Shown here: piece after piece, positions 1 to 12,200 of the stretch
Position numbering within the stretch: the stretch's first letter is position 1
Layout: each line of letters starts with the position of its first letter
Assembly (NCBI GenBank): GCA_013398295.1
Contig: VZSF01007301.1
Location: 496,001 to 560,000, forward strand
From: Chionis minor
Taxonomy: Eukaryota; Chordata; Aves; Charadriiformes; Chionididae
Direction: 5' to 3'
DNA length: 64,000 bases
Program-made: the position numbers and the translations under genes
Notes under the pieces: model-generated
The model's input: only the letters and a program-made list of their open reading frames with translations
What the model was told of the DNA's origin: nothing
The model's database searches: none

Positions 1-28
1 TGACTTTTAAGTCAGCCCTAGTATACGG
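1..28 (+). other. CDH20: 5' UTR end of CDH20 (partial)
   Basis: The 28 bases before the first ATG are probably the end of the 5' untranslated part of the first coding exon. The exon's 5' edge and any upstream noncoding exon or promoter lie outside the window. No AG acceptor with a pyrimidine tract is visible in these bases. Confidence 0.6.
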
Positions 29-271
29 ATGTGGACTTCAGGTAGAATGAGCAATGCAAAGAACTTGCTTGGACTTGGCGTCTCCTTGTATTTTTGGGGA
101 CTGATGGACCTTACTACAACTGTGCTGTCAGGAAGTGCCAGACCCCTTGCTGAAGGGCAAGAAGACAACCTGTCGGACAAGCTGCATCAGCGTATAAAGC
201 GGAGCTGGGTGTGGAACCAGTTCTTCGTCCTGGAGGAGTACACGGGAACTGACCCTCTCTACGTTGGGAAG
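29..271 (+). CDS. CDH20: CDH20 coding exon 1: signal peptide, prodomain, start of EC1
   Basis: Codes for residues 1-81 and ends on a whole codon (K81) before donor GTAAGA at 272. A hydrophobic stretch rich in L, G, V and F near residues 12-30 fits a signal peptide. The prodomain is short and ends HQRIKR, a furin-type site, so the mature protein would start S59-W60-V61-W62. W60 and W62 are the Trp2 and Trp4 that swap between partners in type II cadherins. There are two in-frame ATGs, at 29 and 47. I chose 29 because the residues from there match the human N-terminus, but the ATG at 47 has the better -3 base. Confidence 0.95.
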
Positions 272-3200
272 GTAAGACTTGCACCAGGAGGATATCTGGC
301 AGAGCACATACGTCTGTGCATCTGCAAACCATGGTGAAACACGGGATGTTTCCCTAATTGCCTTTACCTTCTTTCTGGCAGTGAATTTATCCACATTAAT
401 TTCACTTCTGTTCCCAAGAGCTTTTGACGAGTGTCACCTTTGTTTGGGAATGATTTCCGTCTCAAGGGGCTGGCAATGTATTTGCCTGTTTCAGAGAGAT
501 CTACTGCACCAATCATCATCTGTAATTGAGGTAGTGTTAAAAAATCTGCAGTGTTCTTTCCAGGGACTCCTACAATGTCAAGGCAAAGCAAGGTTATATT
601 GACATATGAGGCTCAGGAAAGTAAGGAAGAGTGTGTGATCATGCTTTTGTCTGTGATCAAGTCAGCTGGAAGCTGAAATTCACAATAACATTAAATAGTT
701 TCTCTTGAAAAGCGACATTCCGATTTTTGTTTTCTGCAAATCTCTAGGGTCAGAGCATCTTCTTGCTTGCCACAGCTTAATTCCGTGGACTACAGAGAAG
801 TTGCTCCAGATCTAGAAGGGTAGAGGGACAACTCATTAAATCCAATCATAAAGAGTCCTAGTTCTGGACCCTTTATACCCCAAGAACCTACACGTGTACA
901 GATAGGTGTAAAATGGATCCCTAAGCACTTTTCTGTAGCTCCTTGAGGAACAAGCTGATGGAAATCAGACCAGTGATATCTGCCATCACAATTTGCCTCA
1001 CTATAACTATCCTTCTTTTTCTGTTTTCTGACTGTTTTTAAAGATACTGAATTGTTTAAAGCATTGACCCTGTTATTCAAAGGCTTATGGTCAGCACCAA
1101 GTTTGCTTCTCACTTACACCAAATTGACAAATCTGGAAAAAATGGGGAGAGGGAGAGTTAGTGTGCTTCAGTGTTTGAACAATACGATTACACATTATAC
1201 ATTTTACATGCCTAGAATATCAGATATCGCTATGATGAGTGCAGACTACATATAGGCAGATACAAAAAATTTAAAACTATGAAAGTATGTCAGAAAACAA
1301 TTCATTCAGATTTCATTGCTTATTTTTACATGATCAAGGCTCCTTCTTTCTATCAAAGCTATCCATCTGCAGAAAGAAAAAAAAAAAAGAAACACATATC
1401 CAGATGCCCATTTTGGACTTGTCTTTATCTTTCTACAACCCCATAGACCTAAACTGTGCCCACAGTCACACCAGTATATATCAAAATGAATCCAGGGCTT
1501 CAAAAGACCTCCTCCTGATTTATCCCTGTGCGACTGACAGCTAGATGTGCTCTCCTTACTCCCACAGCAATGACATTGCTAGTGATTGCCACCAAATGAG
1601 ACCTCATTAGTCTTCATTCATCTTTGCACCTAGCTTTTCAGCTCTTGATATCTCTATTGAATAAAGAAATTAATATTTGGTTTCATGCAATTCCCAGCTT
1701 TGGAACAAGGGCCAGACATGTTATTTCACATACTCGGTCTCATCTGAAACAACTCCAGGCTTGCACTGTGAGCTGAATTTCAGCTAAAACAAGTGCCGGA
1801 AGAAACCAACTCATCTTTGGTTTAGATTTTATTGTGTCATTAGGAGCACAAAAACTTGGCGCGGTCAGCAGTGCTCCAGAGCTTGCTGCCACTCATCTCC
1901 ACTGAACAGGGGAAAGCAGAGACAACTCTTCACGGTCTGTGCCCACCACACAAAGGCTGAAGCCACCATGAATGAGCTCTCTCCAGGACTGCCTGTTAGT
2001 ATAGGGGTGTGTGAGGGCTAATTAGCTCCCACGGTTAACAGGACCAATTAGCCCCACGCACTGATGTGGCTGGATGGCTCTGAAGGCCTCCTAGCTCTGC
2101 ATTACTCCATGACCAGATCATGTCCAGACCGGGCACCAGGGAACCCTGCTAGAACAACGGGTCTCTGGGGGTCAAATATTTCATCTTCTCCCATCCCTGA
2201 ACTGGGTGCGGAGCAGCCAGTCAAGCAGTGGGAGGAATGCGGTGGGGACTGCCGTGAGGGAAAGATTTCCCCTCGTCTCGCACAGCCAAAGGCACAGGCT
2301 CTCTGAAGAAGCTGAAGCCCACCATGATTCATCGCCCCGCCTGAGTTCGTGCCGCCTGTGTCTTAGGGATCCTTAGGAACGGGGTCAGCAGGGAATAGAC
2401 TGTGGACTGAATTAATTGTTCTGGCAGGCCAGAAATTTTTCATCCCGAGTCACCCCAGGCTGACTCAGAAATAGCTCTGGAAGGGCTTGCACAGAGCTGG
2501 GTGGAGGTGCGGAAGGACTCCCAGCCTACGGCTCGCTGCTATCACCAGCCCTCCAAACAGCCCTGGGTCCCACGCCTGGATGGGCAGAGCCTCTTCTAAC
2601 TGACACCACCACGGCAGCCTGAGACATCCCGCTGGCCAAACCTTGCTTTTGTCCATCGGCTCTCTCCAAGCCCGTGTCAGAAGGGCAAAAAGCACATAGC
2701 ACAGATCCAGTCATATTTACTTTATACTCTAAAGGCTTCCCATAAGAGAGGGGCTTTTCTGATGTGCTTCTACAGCTGTTCCTAGCTAGCTGTGTATCAC
2801 TGGAGCAACCCAAAAAGCACCTTGACTCCAACCATGGGTCCAGGCTTGCCTAATGTGATTTTCAAGGCTGCTATGAAAAATGTACTTTCCTACATAACTG
2901 TAAGGTAAGGGGCAAAATATCTTCTGGACAGGGAAATTAAAAGCAACTTCCTGAGGTGAAGTCAGTCCTTTTTTTTTTTCTTTTCTCCAGTCTTCATTTA
3001 AAGAGTTTAAATTTAATTTGAACCGTTTTAGCTTCATAGGGTTCCTGGTCCTGTCACAGATAAATATGAGGCTTCAGCTTTCCTAGAGGTGACCATTATG
3101 GGCTAATAGAATGAACTAGGGAAACCAAAGTCCCCACATTTGCTGCATTAGTTATTTTCCACATTCATCCAGCAGCCTAAACTGCATCAGTAATTGAACT

Positions 3201-6200
3201 GGGGACAGACTTCACTGTATCAGAGACTCACTAACCCTGTTTCAAAGGAAAAAGGCATTTGAACCACGGCAGCTGAATGAGTGAATCCTCATCACATCCT
3301 TCCTACAGACTATCACTGCAGATCAACCAAATTCACTCACACGTCCTCACAAAAATCCCCTGCAGGTGCTGCCTCCCTGGAGGCAGAGAAAGGACAGCAT
3401 GTCGAGGATGGAGTCACAGCCCAGTTAGCAGAGCTGCACGACTCCTTCCCTGAGATGCCCCCAGCTGCACCACCCTCTTCCATGTGCCCTTTGCCTGGAA
3501 ACCTGTCGTTCAGACGCAGATACACCCTCCGTCATCTTTTGTACTACCCTCATCAAAAGCAGCAACCCAGGTTGGCACAGCTAACAATTTCTCAGGAGTT
3601 GCCAGCTTCATTCCTCCCATACTCCACTCTTTAATATGGAGGAGAGAGTACAAATGCATTACTTCTGTGTCAGCCACGGGGCAGCACAATTTTTTGCACC
3701 ACCCATAAAAAAGAGCCAGCCAAAAACTGGATCACCTTTCCAACACAGCAGCTTCTGCATACACCCCAAACTGCAGTATCCTGATGCTGGGTTTATCGTT
3801 GCAATGGTGTGCACTTCAGTCCCTTCAGACACCAAATTTTGGATTTATTGCAGTCTTTTATGCTCTTTTTTGCTTTCTCTAGAAAGAGCTGGTTATACGA
3901 GAAGCAGCAAAAAAGTGCTGCTAGCATTTCTTACTGCCTAGCTTTGGTTGAGACCCAATGCTTTTAACAAATCACAATTAGACAGAGATCCTCTTGTACT
4001 CCCAAATTTTTATTAGCGTGCCATGTTCATTCCTGCTTTGCTCCCTGCACAACTGCATTCATTCCAAATAGGGCTTCAGACAGAAGGTGTAATTTAACCC
4101 ATAAGTTTGATTCAGTATCTTCTTCTAAGTCTCTTGAACTTTCCAGAACACCTTCTACTACTTTAAACAATGTTTTTTTTCTTTTTCTTTTTCTTTTTTC
4201 TTTTCTTTTTGTCTTTTTCTTTCTTAATTGTAATTAGTTTATTTCTTTTTTCTGTTCTCTTTTTTCTTTTTCCTTTTTTCTTCTTTCTTTTTCCTTTTCT
4301 TTTTCATTTTTAATTCTCTTTGCCTTTGCCACCTTATTTTATAATATCTTTTTTTGCCTTTCTTTGATTTTGACTTTTTCCTTTTTCTTTCCTTTTTCCT
4401 ATTTAATGAGGACTGGTTGATGTTCCAAAACACATTTTCTTCCATCAGACCCAGCTCTAAGTCCCCAGTCAGGTCTAACATCTGTATCTGTCTCAGCAGC
4501 TGCATTCTCTCACTGACGCACTGATGCACTAAAACAAATGCCCAAGATGTAGCTTAGTGGTTCTGAACCAATTTGAAAAACTATAATAGTGTCCTCCTCC
4601 TGGAAGAATACTGTTTACTAGCTCCTATAGTGATAATCTCTGAGTTATGTGTGTTTAGGGTAAATAATGACAACCACTGTCTTTTTTTTAAATTAATCAC
4701 AAGATGGTGTTTCCTGAAGATAGGCCAGTTTGCAGTCCTGGCACCTGCATGTGAATTAATACACAGGGCAGTCATCTAAATTTAACTGTTTGCCACTGCC
4801 AAATTTTTCTGGGCTTGTTCTTCCTCCATTTAGCTGATACATCACCTGAGAGCTGCCAGCATTCCTCTAAAGGCCCAAGGGCTCTGCAGAGACCAGTGGC
4901 AAAGCAATGAAATAAAATATCAATGACCCAACAAGAAAGTTGTCACAATTGGCACCTTTAGCTCCTGCAGCCACTTTGCAGTGGCCTTAACGTCCATTGT
5001 CCCAGCAGACACTAAGGCCCAACGGGCCACCTACATGCAGACATGTCTGCAGGTTGGGACTTCCCATTGAAAATAATATAGATCCTACCTCAGCCGAAAT
5101 CAGTCTTAGCTTAAAATCAGGAGTAGGCCCAAGTTTTGTGTAGGTCATGTGCTACATTCTGAGAAGTTAGTAAAGAAAACAACCTCCAGAGAATGAGCAT
5201 CTTCCAAGCATACCCTTCACTGTGTAAAATGGTCTTTCAGCTCCCAAGTCGATGGGACCATGTGCCCTAAAACAGCTGAAGAGCTGGTCTACTGGCATTA
5301 GAAACATTTAGGTCAGATAAGACAATTTGTCCACATCCTTATGGAAGTTTTTCCCGCGTGATAAATTTTTGTACGGTTTTCTGTGTGTCTTTAAATAGCT
5401 CAGCAATGAGATTTCTTCTTTCAAATTCATCAGGTTTGACTTCTGCTTTTCCACACATATTATCAATTTCTCTTTGGATTCTTACTCCAAATCCTACCAA
5501 TCCTGTGTTCATCTATCCATTTATTATTCCAAGATTTTTCTCTCCAGTACAAATATTTACCTATGTTTGGCCCCATCCTCCACAATCATTCCCATATGTC
5601 CTTTGAACTCACCAAAGCATTAAACACACACTTACTTCTGACCATATTTCTTGAGATAATTAACTCCTATATGCATATAAAAATGTGCTTAACTGAATCC
5701 AGCCCACTTTGACCACTTATTTTTTTATTATTCTTTACTCATCTCTCAAAATGATAATCACACTGGAAAATGGTATTCACACCTGAGCCATTCTTGAAAA
5801 TCCCATTTTGATTATTGCACCTCAATTCTATTGCCTTCCTGTCTTTGGGGACTGAACCAATACCATATCAGGGCATTGGTCTTTATGCTCTATTCCTCAA
5901 AAGCATGAAAGTATGAAGATAGTGTTCAGGTTCTTCATAGTGTGAGTGAAATTAAATTATTTGTTTGCCTTTTGATAGTCATTCCAGCATTTCATGGGAA
6001 CCAGGTGTTTAACAGAATGGTAGTCTCCAGGATGATTTGTTTCTCTGTTTTAGATTATAATTGGCACTGCATTTACTTTTCTTCTGTTCTGTTGCATTTC
6101 ACAGCTATCTATGGCTGCTCAGAACTAATTAGTAGTCATGCAATAAATCCGTTTGCTAATTCCCTAGAAAATATGGGATGCCTCTCATCTCTACAGCCCA

Positions 6201-9200
6201 CCATGGACACAATCAAATGTTCCTCACTGCTCATTTTACCTGCTGTTTGACAATGTTTTTCTCCTGAAGATGTAAGGGTACAGTCTAAACTTAATTGCTA
6301 AAATTTTCATGGAAAAAAAAAATTAAAATGTTTCTCCATCATGACAATTCCTAAGTAGCTCTCCCACCCTGCTTTTCCCTTGATGCCAAACAGATTTATC
6401 TCATCTGCCCCAACATTATGCTACCCCTGTTAATACCTGACTCCTCTGCAGTGCAACCTGCAGCTTTGCTGACCTCACCTTATCCCAAGCCTGGCAGTGA
6501 GTCCTTCTCGACAGCCATTGCAAAAAGGCAAAATATAATTCTTGTGTTGAATGAGATTTCAAAAAGGCACAGAGCCTGTTCCTGTTTGGGTGTCTTGCCT
6601 TTCTTCTGGCACAGCTGTGGGCGCAGAAATGGGAAGACAGGAGAGGGTTTTTAATTGCAACTCTGTGATACAGACTTCAATGAGCACTTGCCTCTTTCAG
6701 CAAAACAAGGTCATTAAAACCAGCTTGTGAGTCCCAACAGTGAGACCAAAGTGCTCAGGATGCTCACGTGCTTACTGTCTCAGCAGCTGCTCGCCCAGCT
6801 CATGGTCTAATCGAATCCTCTTCCTTTCTGCAGCTCCACTCTGACATGGACAGGGGAGATGGTTCGATCAAATACATCCTCTCGGGAGAGGGAGCTGGCA
6901 TTGTGTTTACAATTGATGATACCACAGGGGACATCCATGCCATTCAGCGACTGGACCGGGAAGAAAGGTCACAGTACACCCTAAGGGCGCAGGCTCTGGA
7001 CAGGCGAACGGGCCGGCCGATGGAACCGGAGTCGGAGTTCATCATCAAAATCCAAGACATCAATGACAATGAACCCAAGTTCCTGGATGGACCTTACGTA
7101 GCCTCTGTTCCCGAAATGTCACCTGTGGGTAAGGCAGATTTTGTGGAGTCTCTTCCCCCTAAGCGAATTGGGGAGGGGCGAAGGGGGGCACTAAAATACA
7201 AATCCCCTGACTCCTTGAGCTCAGATTTTGCCCCTTGGGCAGGACAGCTTCCCCCGTGGTGCCCCACTGCTGCAGAAGAGGGATAGCAGGGTTTACGCCA
7301 CCATCAGCTGGGTCCCTCTGAAAGAAAGCGTACCAAGCTGGAGAGCTGAAAAACATGTGATCCAAACATGCTGTCCTCAGACAACTTACAGTAACTTGGT
7401 GCCCCTTCTCCCCTGCCATCAGATGGTAGCAACAGTAATGATCATTAGACAACCATTGCTACCCAGAAAATAACACAATTTTAGGAACTTATTTGAGTTC
7501 ATACCGAGAGCTGAAATACCATTCAGGTGCCCTTCAAATCATGGAGACATGACAACAATTGCTAGCAGCTTTGCTGTTGAAGTGTGCACTAAACACAGCT
7601 CAGTGGATCCCAAAGTTCTGGTACCATTTGCTCTCCACTTTTAGAGACTGGGATCATGTCAGACAGTCCTGTTATTGCAATGCAGCCAGAAGACAAACAG
7701 TAGCCTTCCTACTTACACATGTCAGGAGAAACCATTTCCATAAAACAAATCAAATAGTCACATAAAATACTGTTTTCCTGGAGTTTTGTCTTTCTTTTAG
7801 AGATGCTTATTGCTTTTTGGGTCTGTGACGTCATTACAGAGATAATACCGTATAAATCACATGTCCTGAAGTTATAGATATGCTTCAACTTCTCGTTCTT
7901 CAATATTATGTTGACATAAAGCTAGAGACAAGCATCAAATACAAAAGTTCCATTCAGAAATAGTGTTTCTTAATGATAATAGCTAGCTGGAATTTGGACT
8001 TATTTTCCAGGGCGTATCTAGTAATGCTAGATTTGTTTCTAACACAAAACATTATGTAGAAGGCTAGATACATTCATAAAGGCATTGTATGACATTTTAA
8101 GGAGTCAAAACTCATATATTTCAAACAGTTACACTTTACCTTCTCCCTGTTCTTGATAAATTGCATCACCTGTGAGCCAGTATTAGCTTCAGAGGAAGCT
8201 AACCTTGAAAACCAGTTGAAGAAAAGAAATATATATGCATTTGTGCAGGTTCCAAAAGGCACTTCAGCAGGATATAATCTCTAGGCCATGCAGTGTAAAC
8301 TGCAGTCCCACAGAGAGATTATCTCAGAGATACAAGCTTTCATGCTCAATATTTATGTACAATTTCCATCCTTTAGTCAACAGGGACCATCCACGGGCCT
8401 GGTGCAGCAATTCGTGATTTATGTCAGCATAGCTACAGATTTTATTTGAGCTGACTTCAAATGACATTTAAAATCAAGGAAACGGGAAAATAAGCAAGCA
8501 GTATATAACTAGCAGCTCTACACACCATAACAAAGTACTGTTAGATCAGCAATTCTGTAACTGTGGTCCATAGAGTACTTGCTGTTTTATATCTTCTTAT
8601 AGATGATGAATTTATGCCTATTAATTCTTTTAGTGCTAATGAGATACAAGCATGAGCAATAAGTACAAGCACTGTGGGCATCAAATGAAGAAGTTCAGTG
8701 TGGGAAAGCTCTTGTTAGGCATTTCTATGTATTTTGAACTGCGTACTTTTCATGCCAGCTCTTTATCCCGCAAGCTCTTACCTGATGGGTTTTTTTGTCA
8801 GGCACCTCTGTTATCCAGGTGACAGCGACAGATGCTGATGACCCAACCTATGGGAACAGCGCAAGAGTAGTGTACAGTATTCTCCAAGGACAACCATATT
8901 TCTCTGTGGATTCTCGGACAGGTACGTTATTTCAGCAGGGAATGGGGCAGTGTGAACACCAAAGAAGAAAAAATTTCAAGCAGAAAGAAAAGGCAGTGCA
9001 TCATGACTGTGGTCAGAGAAACGTATTTCTATGGCTTGGAGCCAACACAGAGCAGCATTGTGCGAGGGTTAAAGCAAGGCTGTGGTAATGAGCTCCAGAA
9101 GAAGGACGTGCTTTCTGCAGCGATATATTCGTCCGAATGACCGTATTCTACCATTGCAACAATGTCTTCAGGAAATCTAGTTGGTAACAGGGCTTAGTGG

Positions 9201-12200
9201 AAAACAAGCAACCTATGAAGCAGCCAGGACTGGAAAGTGCAGGCTAAAGGATGCAGTTATCTGGAGCAGTTTTACCTAAGGGTGTTCTTGTTAATAACCT
9301 TAGATTTATCTATAGGACACACTCTCTGTTTTGCTTGCTTTCTCTGTCTCTCTCTCTTTTTCTGTGTATATCCAAGGTTTATATCCAAAAGAGGAATCTG
9401 ACAGGTTTTGACAGTTTCTAAAGGGCATCTGTAGTGCTAAGGTCAGAAACTCATGAGACAATAGTCATTGCTCAGCCCCAGGCGGCAAAACAGAAAAGAC
9501 ACTGCATCATCTACCTCTGAAAGTTAGCAGTTTATGGAGTAGGTGCTCTAGCTCAAGACAAACTTGCATGTGGAGTGTTATTTCCTCAGCTCTTTACAAT
9601 ATAAGTAAAACAGTAATGTTCATTTTGTAATCAGGTTACCAGCTGCAGACAAATAAGGGCATAATCATGGATTATCTAACTACTGAACAATTTCTAAGAG
9701 AGCAAAGCAGCAATATTCAGGGTCAGATCCAGTACAGATCTAATTGTTGGAGTGTGACTTAGACAGAAGCTAGGTCCTTAAGTTTAGAATCATTTACTTT
9801 AACCCAGAAAAGGTCTTTTTCTGCACTTACTAATTTCCCAGTCACTTAGACCTGCATCTACGTGCATGTCCGGAGCGGTCTCAGCCTTCATGAGCGGGGA
9901 ACAGGGCATTCGTTTAGGCTAAACACAGTTGTGATCCAGAAAGCATTTCACCATCACAGGCACAGGACTCTAACCAGCTTCTGGAGTGCAAACCCACCTG
10001 CAGGATTCAGTAACCCACAAAACGCAATTGCAGCTCTCACATTCTTCTAAAACAGAGCTAGAGCATAAACAATTACCAGCTCCTTTTTATTGATGGGTAG
10101 TGATTAAAGCACCCAGTAGTGGGCAACCCATTTCAATACACTCCTCTGCTAGAAGCATTTGGGGTCCTTATCCTTCACTTCCCAACACAACCTCTTGGTT
10201 CCAGAAGTGTGCTCCTATTCCTGTTCTGTCACTGGCCTCACAGGTATTAAACGAATGTATGTGTAAAGGCACACTTCAATGGAAAGGTGAGACCCTCCTG
10301 CTCCCTCATTCCAGAACACTTTTACAGCCTGTCCATGATTATAATTCCCTAGAAGGTAAAAAACGTGGATTTTAATCCCTCAGGCCCCTGAGCCCCCCAC
10401 TTCCCAGGAAGCCATCTGTCCGTTACAGAAAAGGGCGTCACCTCTGCTCTTTACTACTTTTTTAATGAGAGAGAACCTCACTCAGTTTCATGAAATAAAT
10501 AGTACCAGCACCTTTCTTTTGGAAGATCGGAGGATCTGAGCGTTTTCTGTAGCCCTAAGGAACATTTTAATGTTCATCACCATGCTCAGCATTTCCTTGC
10601 TGACCAGTTGTGTGCAGCAGCATCGGAGGTTCCCTGCTCGCATGGCTGCTCCTCTGGGTCCCATTTGGAGGAGCATGAACCCCAGCCTCTCTGAGTACTG
10701 GTGTCCTGGACTGGCCCTCCTCTAGGGACCAGAGGCCCCAAACACGGGCATGGCAGAGTCTGTCTTTTAGGTGCTCTTGTCTTTTTTTAGATCTAGCCTG
10801 TTATGTATCAAGGAAAAGCCAAGAGCAGAACTTCCCTACAAAGTTTTCATATATGGAGAAAATACTTCCCAAAATGCTACGCATTTTCCTATCTTATTTA
10901 TATCCATGGGAGCTGAGGAGCCACAGCACTTCACGGGAGTCACTCAACTTTGCAGGATGACATTCTTAAGGGCGCCACGTAGCAAGATTAAAATAGCGTG
11001 CTGTGAATTGTTCAGTACCGGTCAATATTTCTTCCCTTCTACATACAGTGATAATTGCCAATGCAATATCTTTTTACTGCTTTTTTATTAAACTCATACA
11101 TTGTCTTTCTGCTAAGAATAAAAGACTAAATGCAGATCACTCAAGTTAACAGTGTCCTGATGTGCAAGGACTGGAGTGGTGCCTGGGGCGGACACGTATT
11201 TGCCCACACACAGGAGGGGCACCCCGAATGGGTCACAGTCCATGTCTAGCAAGGGCCATTAGAGCCCTAGAAAGTGTCCCCTGGCAGTACGTCCCCTGGG
11301 TTTCATCACCAGCCACTGCTCTCTCCTGCTCAGGGCCGCTTTAGCGGTCAAGCACCCTGTTGAGCAGTCACGCCGGCAAAGGAGCAAGCTGCTGGCAGGC
11401 TGCGGACGAGGAGGTGCTGAATGAGGCTCCCACTGGCAGGACTGGAGGTTTGACAGCTCTGTGTGCCTCTGTCCTGGCAGCCAGGAGGGCCACGAAGATG
11501 ATCAGAGGGCTGGAGCACCTCTGCTGTGAGGACAGGCTGAGAGTTGGGGTTGTTCAGCCTGGAGAAGAGAAGGCTCCGGGGAGACCTTATAGCAGCCTTC
11601 CAGTATCTGAAAGGGGCCTACAAGAAAGCTGGAGAGGGACTTTTTACAAGAACATGTAGTGACAGGATGAGGGGCAATGGCTTCAAACTGGAAGAGGGGA
11701 GATTTATATGAGATCTCAGGAAGAAATTTTTCACTCCGAGGGTGGCGAGGCACTGGAACAGGTTGCCCAGGGAAGCTGTGGAGGCCCCATCCCTGGAGGT
11801 GGCCAGGCTGGATGGGGCTTTGAGCAACCAGGTCTAGTAGGAGGTGCCCCTGCCCATGGCNCGCATGGCCGGCTCCTGGCAGCCTCCGTCAGAGAAGTGT
11901 TGCTGCCACCTCATGTCCTCTCGCAGTAGTGTCACCCCCGAAGGGAAGAGATGGGTCGGCAGGATGGGGGGAGGCAGCGTGACCTCCCGCCGCTTCGCCT
12001 CCCCCGCCCCTCCCCGGATCGGGAGCAACCTGCCCGAACCAGCGGTATCGCCCCAAATTCTGCTCTCCCTCCCACCTTTTGTGCGGACATACTCAGCCTG
12101 GGCAGGACCTTAATTCAGCGAAGTGTGCTCCGTTCCCGACGTGCTTTTCCCGCTCCCTCGGAAGGCAACGTTTTCATTTTGAAGAGCCAGCCTGCCCCAG

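Noticed and set aside
3281..3634. 117-codon open frame in intron 1, plus strand
   Set aside because: It resembles no known protein, has no splice context that joins CDH20 in frame, and such lengths occur by chance in 64 kb.
4239..4529. Lysine/arginine-rich minus-strand ORF
   Set aside because: Produced by the polypyrimidine tract; composition artefact.
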